Below are positions 50,701-62,165 of a DNA stretch of 64,000 nt, one piece after another (within the stretch, counting starts at the first letter, position 1; each line of letters begins with the position of its first letter). The position numbers and the translations under genes are program-made. The notes under the pieces were generated by a model. The model was not told the DNA's origin. It did no database searches and saw only the letters and a program-made list of their open reading frames with translations. This DNA comes from Hedera helix (taxonomy: Eukaryota; Streptophyta; Magnoliopsida; Apiales; Araliaceae). Where the stretch lies: contig OX359265.1 in NCBI GenBank assembly GCA_947179155.2, positions 1,783,501 to 1,847,500 of the forward strand. The letters run 5' to 3'.

Positions 50701-52967
50701 TGTGTACAGATAGTAGTACATCACTTCGTCCCAAGAGAAGTTTCAGTGCTAATTCACCAGACAAAGCACAGATGGCAGGTGATGCTGCTAGAGCAAATTC
50801 TGATGGTGTAGAATTGAACAGGAGTGACAGACTTCAGATTTTAGGCAATGTTGACAACCCAACAAAAGAATATGATTTGCTCAATGGCTTGAAGAGTGAT
50901 TCGGTCTCCTTACATTTTCATACTAAGCAACTGAGTGCTAAAGAGGTCAAAATTACATCTAAAAGGAAGCCAGACTTGCAGACTAGTTTTGTGGATGTGG
51001 GGTTTAGAACCAGTGATACCTTAGAAGATGGCTGTGTTCCATTACATGCTGTGGAAAATGTTTTATGTTCACCTTCTTCTGTAGAAGATGCTGTGAAACT
51101 GCATGGAACGGAATCAAGTCCAAAAATTAACGTACAAATGCTGGTTAATGCGATGCATAATCTTTCAGAATTACTTCTTTTTCATTGTTCAAATGATGCA
51201 TGTGCCCTTAAGGAACAAGATTGTAAGGCCCTTGAGCATGCAATGAAAAATATTGATATGTGTCTGTCAAAGAAGATTGTTCAGTCAACTCCAACACAAG
51301 AGTTGCTGCTCCCCAGGGAGGAAGGCAGTTCTCAATTAGTTGAGGAGGTACCTAATCTTCATTCGGTACGTATTTGGCTCCCTAGTTCTGTTTAAATGTT
51401 ATATTGGAGTTCAACTATCATATCATATGCACAATGCAATATTAAGGATTAAATTGCGCCTTAATTCAATAGCACAAGAATAACGTGTTGGACTCACTCT
51501 TAAAATAGAGGATATGCACACCAATGGTATAAAGACTGAACTTGAGTGAGCAATGTGTTTATGTTTTTAGCATTTGATGAAAGATTAGCTTCATTCATTC
51601 TCTTGGGTTATGTACTTCATAAGTTGACGATAGGTGTTCTTTGCAGCAATGCTTATGCTTTGATGAATTTTTAATTCTATTTTTTAAGATTACATATTTT
51701 TATGCTATATTAGATTACATTTATTATTGATTGATATATGCATTTGGGATAGGCCATTGATCATGTTTGGGATTACGTTTTTTGAAGGGCATTCGCGTGC
51801 TAAGGTCCCAGACCATAAATGAAGTAGGTACTGCTTCTCATGGTCAGCTTGATTCTCACTGCACTAATGAGCAGAAAAGGGAACGTGATATATCCGGTAA
51901 GAAATTTGAGGAAAATCTGGATTTTGTTTCTTCAAGGGATGATGCAGACATTACTAGGCATCATAATATGGTCCAGGTATTTTCTTTATAATGGTTCTCT
52001 TTTGCTTAAAAGTGATTATGCTGAACATAAGATTCTCTTGAAAGGAAGAAAAATAAGACAATTTCTTTTTATTTCACTATCCAGAAACCTTAGTTCATTG
52101 ATCTTGAATCACTGCTCACAGGATATAAGAAAGGCCCTTGATGAGAATTTCCAATTGGAAGAAGAAATACCTTCAGAAGCTGTGTTGTTCAAGAATCTGT
52201 GGCTGGATGCAGAAGCTGAATTGTGTTCCATTGGATTTAGGGCTCGCTTTGATCGTGTGAAGATTCAGATGGAGAATTGCAAGTCAGACAAAGCAAAAGG
52301 TTATATCCGATCCTCAACTTTTCTCTGTACTAATTTAGTCCCATTAAAACTTCTTGTCACCTTTGTTATCTAATGTTTTTCTACTTCAAATGTTTCAGAA
52401 AATCAGCTGGCTGTAGAGAAACTACCTAGCTCTACCATTTCTCCTGACCTAAACATTACCAACACATCGACTCCTGAGCCTAATGATAACCCGTGGCAAA
52501 AAGCATCGGTCCAGTATTCCTGTATTTCAAGCCCAACGAGTCATGTTGACGATGTTGAGGCTTCAGTCATGGCCAGATTCCATATCCTAAAAAGCCGAGG
52601 TGACAATTCCAATGATATTAATGTGGAGGAGAAACAGTTGCCAGAGGTTGTTGAAGTTGGATTTTCTCGCAAGAGAAACCAGTGGCAAAATATTGGAAAT
52701 CAATCCCAAAATAAAACCTTTGATGTGGTTGTGGGATCTCGTTTGAAGCATCACATTGGCCATAATAATGAAGACAGAGCTGGCTCTGATCTCGATGATC
52801 CTCAGAATGAAACTATGAAAGAGGTTTGTTTACGTGTCACGGATGATCAAATTGTCCAACCTTATAAAAGAAATAACAGTCTGCAGAATCAGCTTGCCTC
52901 AGGCTCGAGCTGTTTTGACAACAACTCATCAGATTGGGAACATGTATTGAAGGATGATTTTGCATGA
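47763..52967 (+). CDS. plant-specific protein of unknown function, 1086 aa
   Basis: Five exons: 47763-48444, 49723-51365, 51788-51976, 52122-52299, 52399-52967; GT..AG borders, phases consistent, 3261 bases. The start is the first of two adjacent ATGs (MMGLGYLGNGG). The N-terminal 230 residues are rich in Ser, Pro, Asn, Gly and Tyr and look disordered. Three blocks look ordered: a helical segment near the end of exon 2 (VQMLVNAMHNLSELLLFHCS..), a block at residues about 859-893 (LFKNLWLDAEAELCSIGF, RARFDRVKIQMENCK) and VMARFHILKSR at about 954-964. Similar blocks recur in uncharacterised large plant proteins, as I recall them; I know no assigned function. It has no signal peptide or membrane helix, so it is probably cytosolic or nuclear. 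Intron 1 is 1.28 kb. Confidence 0.85.
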
Positions 52968-53562
52968 CAAACCTGTTGGATCTCAGTGAACTAATTCAGA
53001 ATCTGAATGTTCCTCGGAGGTATATAATTCTCTTGTTTCTGTTGAGACATCTATAAATAGTGAGTATTGTATATTTGTGATATCCAAACTTGTATAAATC
53101 TTGTGAATTTGATCAAAACTTATCGCTCCTATGCTTTTGTCTGCATGTTATCTAGTTCATGCTTGCTTGTGTGCGTTCATTATACTTGGCTGGATTCATA
53201 GTATCCTACTGGAATTTTAGCCTATACTGAAAGTATCCTTGTGGAAACATATAACATTATCGAGCTCAAATTTGATTGGTTACACTCGGAGAAAAGATTA
53301 GTAGTTCGGGTTCAGGCTGTTATGAAACTCATCAGATTATCTTCGGGTTTCATCATATTCTCATAAAATAGTGAGCTTTGGGCTTAAAGTTTTAAACTCA
53401 ATATAACTTGGGCCTTTTTGAACTAGTCTAAAGTAGCCCGACTCATTGGTGGCCAAGCCCAACCAAACTAATTCATTAATAACAATTCCAACCTAATTTA
53501 TTTAATCAATTCTATTCACTATAATACGACTCTAAATTTAAAAGTCAAATTTAACTCTTTTA

Positions 53563-53822
53563 TGTTATGTTTGGATAAAAGGAATGAAGGGGAAAATAGA
53601 ATGATTTATTCCTATAGAATATAAAAATTGTGTTTGTTTGCTCCATTAAAATGGAATGGATTATTTTCATTCCTCTTAAATTTATGAATTTTATTTTTTA
53701 GGAGAAGATATGATATGATTCATTCTGGTTGAAATGGAATTAATCATTTCATTTTTTATTCTATTACCTTCTTTATTCTATTTCTTCACTCATTCTTTTT
53801 TTTTTAATCCAAATATAGTGTA
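53563..53822. mobile_element. MITE-like element with TATGTTTGGATAAAA ends
   Basis: Left end TATGTTTGGATAAAAGGAAT and right end (complement) CACTATATTTGGATTAAAA are inverted; inside, GAATGGATTATTTTCATTCC and AATGGAATTAATCATTTCAT are further inverted pieces. About 260 bp, no coding sequence. Confidence 0.6.
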
Positions 53823-54660
53823 TGAAATTTAGAAAGTATGTAAACAAAGAAAAAAAATATTATTTCGTTATGTTTTTCTCAATTTCCATTCTCACTCTCT
53901 TTGTCTGTCACTAGTTTTACTCAAACCAACTGTTTCTAATATTTTAATTCAATGTTTTTATTAAAAGACTGATTCAATCTCTCTCTAACTTAACTATAAA
54001 TTCATTACTTGTGAATCGCAAAAAATCATTACATTTTATTATTGATATATGATATTTTAATTTTTATAGTTGGGACTATTTAAGAATAATGATGTCGGGT
54101 CATTCAGTAGTATTTTATTAAGAAAACAAAAAAAATTATAAATCGTGTGTGGTTTGTATATGCAACATAAATTTATTTTAAAAAGAGTCAAAAACAAATA
54201 ATAAGTTAGTTAAAGTGATAATCGATATCGTGTTAATTAATTGAAATTGTTTATTTGTTTTGCTCTGCCTCATTTTTTATTTTTTATTACTTTATGTTTC
54301 ATAAAAAAAAATCAATAAAATTACAATGACCTTATTAAATTCAATTTTTTTTATAAAATATAAAATAACTTATGGGTCAAGCTAGCCCATAATGCCTTGG
54401 ATCATGAATCTCACTTTTAGAGTCCAATAAAAATTGAGTCTTTTTAGTCCAACTCAACCATGGCTTAATCCATTTGGCCTGACTCAGCCCATTTGCCAAG
54501 TCTAATCATATTTCTAGTTTTGTACAATTTTAATTTCATTAAATAAATTAACATTTATATTGCCATAAATAATTTATTTTTCCCCCCCTTCTGAGTATGC
54601 CTAATGTTTATTGCTATAGGTAAGAGTGAGAAAAAGAAAGTGCACCAAGTTAATCTAATC

Positions 54661-54714
<54 letters not shown>

Positions 54715-54715
54715 A
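54661..54715. repeat. (TG)n(TA)n(TG)n microsatellite
   Basis: TG, then TA, then TG runs in direct succession. Confidence 0.95.
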
Positions 54716-56175
54716 TAATTCCAAAGGCACAAAGAGATTTAGAATGGAGGTTGAATATATTCTTTTTGAAACTTCTTTTGTAGTAATAATTATCAAATGG
54801 ATTAAGCAAGTTAACTTATTTGGTTAAGTACAGTGGAATATATTATTTGAAAACCCCCCTTAAAGATATAATAAGAGATCGTAGTTTTTAGCTTTAGTGA
54901 TAGTGCGGAAAGTTGTCACAACCAATATAATAGAGTGACTATAATGTAAAAGTAGTTATGAAACGATAAATTAAATGAACACATAAATTTTAAGAGGTTA
55001 AGATCATAAAAGTCTCATAGTCCTCTTTTGTACTACGATAATAGGGATGATCTACTAAAGATGATAGGTTACAAAAACCTTGTTTCACTAAGAACTTATA
55101 CAACAGTTGATTTCTAAAAATTAAGCAAGTCATTCAAACTTAGCTACAATGATTTGATTCACTAAGAATCAAGCAAGTCAATTAGACTTGACTTTACAAG
55201 ATTACTAAGATCTATTAATCATTGAGAGATTATATTGTTGTTTTAGGTTCTGCTAAGTTACTTTGAAGTTCTCTTTTAATGACTTAGCAGTAGATAAATT
55301 TCTTGTAAATCGTAAAGTGAACATTTTTCTTTTAATTGATCTCTTTCATTGTTTTCTGTGTTGTGTTGTACTCCTATATGTCTGAGATAACAATCGTTTT
55401 TAAATCATATTTTTGGGATTTACCTATTGAAAAGTTACCGTTGCTCTATCCAGTTTAGGACTCTTGCCATTTTTTAATTGATTTGTCTTTACGTTGTTGT
55501 TTGTTGGACTCTCTTGAGTCTCTTTCAACAGTATACTATTTGGTACAGTAGTAGACATATGTTCTTCGTCCTTGTTAATATAACCGTTGGATAAAGTTGA
55601 TATGACTCTTGTACTTATCTCTAATACACTTGAGGGTCATTATTTAGGGGTATGTGATGTGACTTGTGATCGTTGTCATTTACTAACATGTCAGTTCACA
55701 TAACTTCACGATTCTGAATGAGCTATTCTTAAATCGTAGAGTTAGCCATTTGGATTGTTAGTCGTTCTAATATACATTACGATTTGTGGAGGCTCTACGT
55801 TTAGACTTTGCATATAGCCTTTTTACTTTACAATCTTGTATTACTCTAGTTCACTCTGCGATCTGACTCTACGTTCTGATATCTTACCTTACAATATGAG
55901 AGACTTTTATTCACTCTACAATTTTAGAGTAATCTTCAGCTCTACGACATGCCAATTTGCCTTGGACAAATTTTAGCTATTACAAGAATTACCTATACTC
56001 TATAATTTGGATCAACCTAACAAGTTTTATCCCTAACTAAGTCCTTTTACATAAAATTTTTTATAAGGACTTTACAAAACATACTTGTTAATATAAATAT
56101 ACATTAAGCTTTTAATCATCATTAAAATAAACAAAGGATGCACACAAATGTAAGTACTAATAATATATATACGTG

Positions 56176-56202
56176 CACACACACACACACACACATATAT
56201 AT
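56176..56202. repeat. (CA)n(TA)n microsatellite
   Basis: CA run followed by a short TA run. Confidence 0.9.
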
Positions 56203-56673
56203 GATAAAACTCTAGTGTATGAAAACCAACTTAATAATAGAAAATGCATTCATGAATGAATGAATTGTCTATGTGTTGCTAGCTTTTTAGTTGCTTATAT
56301 AATTTTTCTTTTATTTGTTCATATCATACATGTAAAATAAACTTGTGAGGAATATTCAATTTTTTTTTATAGCATAATTTTGTTTCTAAATTCTAATAAT
56401 TTTGTATATGCATTGGTAACAATATTAATAGTGAGTAATAGTTGTGTTTTGACCTTTTAAATTTATTTTATTATTAGCTTGTTTATTTACTTCTATTATT
56501 TTTTGAATAGTATATTAATCGGAAAAAAATCATAACCACAAAATATTAATTAAAATTATTAATAATCGAATAATTTAATTAATCGTAATTATAATTATTT
56601 CTATAATATTAAATATTATATTTATATTTTGTAGCCGTACCAAACGTCATGCACACCCCTAATTGTAGGGGAT

Positions 56674-56802
56674 GTTAATTACGAGAGATTATTCGGTGCA
56701 CCGGGAGCATAACTACAGTATACTCCCCCCACTCACATAACAGTGGGGGGAGCATACTGTAGCTATGCTCCTGGTGCATGCAATAATTTTTCGTTAATTA
56801 CC
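56674..56802. mobile_element. nearly perfect 129-bp palindrome MITE (GGAGCATA..CAGTAT family)
   Basis: Arms of about 60 bases (GTTAATTACGAGAGATTATT.. GGTGCACCGGGAGCATAACT..ACTCCCCCCACT and its complement) around an 8-base loop CACATAAC. Ends share AA(A/T)TTATT.G.TGCAC..GGAGCA with the longer element at 9769-9946, so both belong to one superfamily. RNA from either strand would fold into one long hairpin. Confidence 0.8.
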
Positions 56803-57035
56803 GGTAGAATATCTTGTATCTATATTATCTGTGCATACGAGTGGCTGTGAAAAACAAAGCCAATAGTAGGCTAGCTAGTGAAAAAGAAAGAGTTAATAAT
56901 GGTAGTCATTTATAGAACTTTCTGAAGAGATGGACCGTACGCCAAAAATATGAGTGATTTTAAGGGGATCGATTTTTGAGATCGGAAGTTGTTATCGGTG
57001 TAATTTATTTATTTTTTCTTTTTTTTTCTTTTGAC

Positions 57036-57254
57036 TCTTATAATATTTATTTTGATAAATTTTTTTTATAAAATTCAGTGATTTAGGTATAATTTAGATG
57101 TATATAAATAACGGTGTTGTATAAATTCAGTAATTTATGTATAATTTGAATGTATATAAATAACAGTGTTGTACAGTCTGTATAATACTGTTATTTATAT
57201 GTATCTAAATTACTGAATTCTATAAAAAAAAATGTCAAAATAAATATTATAAAT
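57036..57254. mobile_element. MITE-like element with internal duplication
   Basis: Inverted ends CTTATAATATTTATTTTGA and TCAAAATAAATATTATAA, then AT-rich spacers and TATAAAATTCAG / CTGAATTCTATA. The left arm is tandemly duplicated: 57071-57121 and 57122-57173 both read ATTCAGT.ATTTA.GTATAAT then GTATATAAATAAC.GTGTTG. The right arm has one complementary copy. Confidence 0.7.
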
Positions 57255-57858
57255 ATTTTAAAAACAATTTTTTTTTTTTTTGAATCAATCATAATTTCTA
57301 GTCCCAAGAACCGGTTCCCCTAAACTTTTAGCAAAAATATCTCCCTTCCTAGTTCCTATAAATAATTTGGGTCAAAAATGATTACCCGAGTTGGACCTAC
57401 AATTGATTATTAGAATATAGTTTCAGATTTTATCTAACACAAATTATATAACGTCGTTGACCAACCATATAGATCTAATTAAATTGGGTTGAGCCCATGG
57501 GCTATAACTTACATTTACAGGTATAATTAGGGAAGAATTATATTTACTAGTATATTTTTAAAAAATATTATAATAAAAGTGTATAGATAAAATATTTACA
57601 AAATTAGTGCATCTTTAATATTTAATTTCTAAATTAATACATTGTTATTTCTTTAATTTAGTTAGGTGATTTAATGGGTAGTTGGTTTCAAATTTTAAAA
57701 TTCAAATTACTTAAAAAATTGAAATAAAAAGTTGAATAAAAAGTCAAACAAACTATCCATAAAAAGGGATCCAATTAAACTGGACCTCTCAAATTCATTT
57801 CTCTTCTCAGTGTTTCTCTTTCAAGTAAACCAGTCAGTCATGGTGAAAATCAGCGGTA

Positions 57859-57969
57859 GATAGCCAAACACTAGTATGGAGGTAACCCAACACTATTATA
57901 GAGGTAACCAAACACTGTTATGACGATTTTTTATTGCAGTAAATATAGGTAACCAAATACTCGTATGAA
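57859..57969 (+). repeat. 22-bp minisatellite, left array (GGTAACCAAACACT..)
   Basis: Units start at 57859 (variant GATAGCC), 57881, 57903 and 57948, that is spacing 22, 22, 45. The 45-base step includes TTTTTTATTGCAGTAAAT. The same spacing and inserts recur on the right side at 58347, 58369, 58391 and 58436. Confidence 0.9.
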
Positions 57970-58346
57970 AGTTGGCGCAGTTCTTCGGCGCCAACACCAA
58001 CAACCCCACCGTCGCTGCCACCTTCATCTACGACCAGTTTGTCACCGTCTCCAACTGCTTCAACGACACCGGTTGCACCATCGATTCCATTTACCTACTC
58101 TTCTCCTCCTATCTCGTCTTCTTCATGCAGCTAGGCTTCGCCCTGCTCTGCGCCGGCTCCGTCGACTCCAAAAATATCATGAACATTATGCTCACTAACG
58201 TTCTTGATGTCGCCGCCGGTAGCCTCTTCTATTACCTTTTCGGTTTCGTCTTTGCCTTCGGCGCCCTTTCCAATGCCTTCATATTCACGCTCATGGTGGC
58301 GTCAATGGAGTCTTCACGTTTATGGTTGGATTTCTTGATTTTTCTA
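57970..58346 (+). pseudogene. ammonium transporter (AMT1-type) 5' fragment
   Basis: The open frame from 57972 encodes [12 protein letters not shown].., then [39 protein letters not shown] and [20 protein letters not shown], which is the N-terminal part of plant AMT1 ammonium transporters (their [46 protein letters not shown] region, about residues 10-125 of about 500). There is no ATG at the family start (the frame opens at TTG), the remaining roughly three quarters of the transporter is missing, and after FGALSNAFI the sequence no longer resembles the family. The fragment is GC-rich against AT-rich flanks. It has no stop inside the conserved part, so loss by truncation rather than slow decay. 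Not expected to be functional. Confidence 0.88.
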
Positions 58347-58592
58347 GGTAATCAAACATTAGTATGGAGGTAACCAAATATTATTATGGAGGTAACCAAA
58401 CACTATTATTGCGATATTTTGTTACAGTAAATTTAGGTAACCAAACACTAGTATGGAGGTAACTAATTCCTGAATGTGTAGTAATTAGTTTTTTCGTGCA
58501 GTAACCCTAGGTAACCAAACACAGTTGGTAACCAAACCTTCATATCAAGGTAACCAAACCTTCATACCAAGGTAACCAAAACCTGGACTGTA
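58347..58592 (+). repeat. 22-bp minisatellite, right array
   Basis: GGTAA(C/T)C units start at 58347, 58369, 58391, 58436, 58458, 58510, 58527, 58549 and 58571; most steps are 22 bases, with 45- and 52-base steps where ..TTGTTACAGTAAATTTA.. or ..GTAATTAGTTTTTTCGTGCA.. intervene. Units read GGTAACCAAACACTAGTATG or GGTAACCAAACCTTCATA. Confidence 0.92.
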
Positions 58593-58599
58593 GGCGATT

Positions 58600-58890
58600 T
58601 GCGGCGGAAGATGATGATGTAGCAGCGGCGCAACCAAAGATTGCCGGAGATTTACGGCGGAGGAGGATCATGAAGGGGAGGCAAATAAAGAGAATGATGA
58701 AGGGGAGGCAGCAGTGGAGGAGGATGATGAAGGTGAGAAGGCGAAGGAGGATGATGAAGATAATGATGAAGGTGAGACGGCGGAGGAGGATGATGAAGGG
58801 AATGTGGAGATTCATGACGGAGACGGTGATGAAGAGGATGAGGAGGCGGCGGAAGAAGATAATAAGGAAGATGAATATTATGATAGATAA
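58600..58890 (+). other. purine-rich low-complexity tract coding an acidic repeat
   Basis: GAGGATGATGAAG-type repeats. One plus-strand frame (about 58611-58890, stop TAA at 58888) reads Glu/Asp-rich segments such as EEDDEGEKAKEDDEDNDEGE and ends DEYYDR, but it has no ATG and opens after a stop. GCGGCGGAAGATGATG and ACGGCGGAGGAGGATC are partly repeated. It may be a captured exon of an acidic protein or simple sequence; no gene model can be supported. Confidence 0.45.
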
Positions 58891-60120
58891 GATAATTTTT
58901 TTGTTTTTCATTCCTTTTGATTTGAATTTTGTATTATGGATTTGTTTTTGTTGTTAGATCCCAAAAATTTAAATTTGAATTATTAATTATAACTGTTATT
59001 TATCCTTGATTTTATGTTTCCTTATTAATGTGAAATTGAATGGTTTGAATTTGTTACTATTTTTTTGTAATTATTTTGTGGATGTACTAATAATGTAATT
59101 ACTTTTTAATTATTGTATATTTATATAAAGAACCCTATAATTAATGCTAAGATCCAATTCTACGAAAAACATATAAATATACTAAAAAAAATAAAAATGT
59201 TAAAAATTGGGTATTGATAATCCACTATAGGATATATAGCTATATACAGATAATGGCCTGTTACTTGGAATTTGATATAGAGTATATCATTGGACCGACT
59301 TGTTTATTTGATGTGAAAGAGTAACATAAGCAAGTTCAACTAAACCTCTTTCTTTTATTTCTGATTATCTATTTCTTATGCCTGGTGGAATCATACCACT
59401 ACAGGCAGCTTAGTGTGTTAGTTGAAGCCTAACACACTTCAACTATTAAATCTCTATATTCAATATTATTTAATTACATGAACACTTTGTTAACTCATAT
59501 AAATCATCAATTTAGTGATAATCATACTTGCAATGAGATTCTTAGTATCATGCTAAGAATAGATAATTTAACGACTACTTTGCGTCAGAATTGAGAAATT
59601 TTGTAGTTCCTGACTATTTTCTTTTAGGAAATAGAATAAGAGTCGCACTTTACTGCAGTTAAAAGTCAAAAATTACTGAATTTTATAAAGGACTAGTTTC
59701 AAAGCATACCGTATGGAGCTATCGTCGAGTATAGGTATAGCAGTAATGGAAGGCCTTGGCCGCATCACGGCCTCATGTCTGTATTAAGGAAACAAGTAGT
59801 TTAGGTTCACGAATCTTTAGTATTCTTTTATATAATATATGTGTCTATTTTATTTGTTGAGTATCTTGATGAATTGGATGGTTTCTTTGTGAATTTCCAA
59901 GGACTAAACTTTCATAGCGGATGTACTTCATTTACCAAAGAAAAATTAAAATAAAGAAGGAACAACACCGTACGTATACGTACATGACTACATGTGTATA
60001 CATCTACATTATATAGTTTGATATAATTGGTGTTTTCAAAAAAATAAAATTGTCCGTATAAATTTGATTATATCACTATTTTTATTATATTAGACCTCGA
60101 TAATAAGCTAGTAAAACAAG

Positions 60121-60172
60121 CTGGTCTAGTGGAAAGATGAGACAAACTGGTCTAGTGGAAAGATGAGACAAA
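60121..60172. repeat. perfect 26-bp tandem repeat x 2
   Basis: 60121-60146 and 60147-60172 are identical (CTGGTCTAGTGGAAAGATGA plus GACAAA). Confidence 0.97.
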
Positions 60173-60324
60173 AGTCGGTGCAAAAATATTACAAGACGGA
60201 TTTAGCTGTCCAGAAAGGGAAAGCTCGTTGCGATTATTCAATGTAATTTTAGTAAGAAATTCATGTAATTCCACCATCCTTGAGGCTTAGATAGATAATA
60301 AAGACTGGACAAGCTTTTATCAAT

Positions 60325-60392
60325 GTCATATCCCACTTTTTAATGATTAAAATAGATATAATGTTTAAATATTATACACTCATATTTATTCA
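60325..60392. repeat. half copy of the TATATGACACAAATTTTAAT MITE-like family
   Basis: TGTCATATCCCACTTTTTAA, ATTAAAATAGATATAATG and TATTATACACTCATATTTAT match the right half of 47096-47216 and 26776-26932. Confidence 0.5.
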
Positions 60393-61363
60393 TAAAGACT
60401 ATTTTTACAATGTGTTTCTTCTATAATCTATGAATTAAGGTTCATCTTTCACATGAATAATAAATATTATAAAATTCAGTTGTCAAAATGATATATGCAA
60501 CTATTCTATTCCTTTTTTTTTTTTTTTTGGAATTTGAACACACACCCTACACTCATACACCTATAGCGACATTTTTCATGTGAAAATATAAAAAAAAGAG
60601 TGCTTCTACACTTATCTAATTTTTTTACCCGTATATAGGACAAATGAGTTTGGCCCCACCTAATTTCATCTTTTAACTCACACTCATTTATCTTGTATAC
60701 GGATAAAAAAAATGAGTAAAAAAAATAAATAAGTCTAGAATTTTTCATAAAAATATCATATGAAAATATCAGTTATCTATTAATTAAGCTTGATCATAGA
60801 TGAAGACGAAGATAAAGATTACAGAGGAGGGATTAAGTATAACTATATCCGGATTATCCGCTAACAGTTTTCTGTTAAATCAGCACCACAAAGCTACATT
60901 ATCGCGACAATCAAGCAAAACAGCAACCAATCCACCCCTCCCCGATAAAATATTTTTAAAAAATAAATAAACAAATAGGGAAAAGAGAAGACCCTAATGC
61001 ACTATAATCAGCAAGCATAACCACCTCAATAATATATGTATATATTTATCCTTATACATATCCACCATTAACCACTAACCTTGGATTACCTGCACTGAAG
61101 TCAATGAAAGCGAACCTTGAGATTAATGCATTTCCTGTCTTGACGGCATTTTGATCATCATTTACTAACAAAATACGGGCATGAACCCACCCACTCCAGT
61201 TGTCTTTTTATCCTCTTTCTGAAACCACTTGTGAACTTAGCTAATCAAATAAAATAATTCCACCACAATTGCTTCTGCATACTGCACTAAAGAAATACTA
61301 TAATAGTACTCAATAGGTGGTCAGGTCAGGCCACACTATAAAAATTTTCTAATATTTATCGTC

Positions 61364-61374
61364 ACTATATAAAC
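61364..61374 (+). promoter_or_regulatory. probable TATA box of the peroxidase gene
   Basis: ACTATATAAAC about 70 bases upstream of the ATG at 61437, giving a predicted leader of about 40 bases. A second candidate, ACTATAAAAAT, lies at about 61335. Confidence 0.55.
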
Positions 61375-61436
61375 AATCAATAATGCATGCCTTGACCATT
61401 CAAGAACAACAAACTTTTTAGAATAAAAAGATTAGA

Positions 61437-62125
61437 ATGAGTTCAAAGAAGCTAACTTGTGTTTTCTTAACTATGGTTTTGGTTTCATGTAGATTTGTTG
61501 ACCTGAAAGCTCAGCTTCAAGTGGGGTTCTATACAAATTCATGTGGTTTTGCAGAGTTCATTGTCAAAGATGAAGTTAGAAACGCGTACTTTAGGGACGC
61601 AGGACTTGCTGCTGGTCTAGTACGAATGCATTTTCATGATTGTTTTGTTAGGGTGAGTAAAGTTGCACTTCACTTAACTAACTTTTCCTCTCAAGTCAGT
61701 CAATACCTATAAACTAAGAGTTCTATGCATGTCATATTTAGTCTAAATTAAAACAACTTTAGACCTTTCGTAATTATGTCTAAGTTGTAGAATTCAAACG
61801 AACTGTTTGACACTCGAGTCAGAGTCTTCCCTCCAAAATAAAACTCACAAAAGGGCCTTAATATCAGTAGTACTAACTAATAAGTTTCTTCTTACACACT
61901 AGGGTTGTGATGCATCCGTGCTCATAGATTCTACCTCAGCAAACAAAGCAGAGAAGGATTCCCCCGCCAATAATCCTAGTCTTCGAGGATTTGAAGTCAT
62001 TGACAGAGCTAAAGCCAGGCTCGAAGCTATGTGTAAAGGAGTAGTCTCATGTGCAGATATTGTTGCATTTGCAGCTAGGGATAGCATAGAGATGGTAAGA
62101 CATCTTTTGTAGTCTCTTAAGAGTA

Positions 62126-62165
<40 letters not shown>

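Larger units (their letters stand above)
52968..57858. other. intergenic, no intact gene recognised
   Basis: 52968-53120 is the 3' UTR of the upstream gene. The rest is A+T-rich with four inverted-repeat elements or microsatellites (53563, 54661, 56166, 56674, 57036). 54880-56000 is less A+T-rich and contains AGTGCGGAAAGT..and repeated CTCTACGA/CTCTGCGA motifs that could belong to a decayed retroelement; no protein domain supports this. Confidence 0.45.
58891..61436. other. intergenic, upstream of the peroxidase gene
   Basis: No coding exons. 59408-59440 is a short palindrome (AGTGTGTTAG..CTAACACACTT). 60121-60172 is a perfect 26-bp tandem repeat. The promoter of the peroxidase lies at the right end. 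Confidence 0.45.

Noticed and set aside
54880..56050. Possible LTR retrotransposon remnant
   Set aside because: Repeated CTCTACGA-type words and an AGTGCGGAAAGT motif were noticed, but no paired LTRs, primer site or gag/pol sequence could be found.
57965..58198. Arg/His-rich frame over the AMT fragment
   Set aside because: Shifted frame over the same bases as the AMT1-like frame, which has clear family similarity; GC-rich shadow.
57859..58592. CRISPR-like array from regular 22-bp GGTAACC units
   Set aside because: The genome is a plant, units abut instead of alternating with unique spacers, and the unit varies; it is a minisatellite.
58540..58911. Minus-strand Ile/Leu/Phe-rich frame
   Set aside because: Shadow of the purine-rich acidic tract on the other strand, without recognised features.
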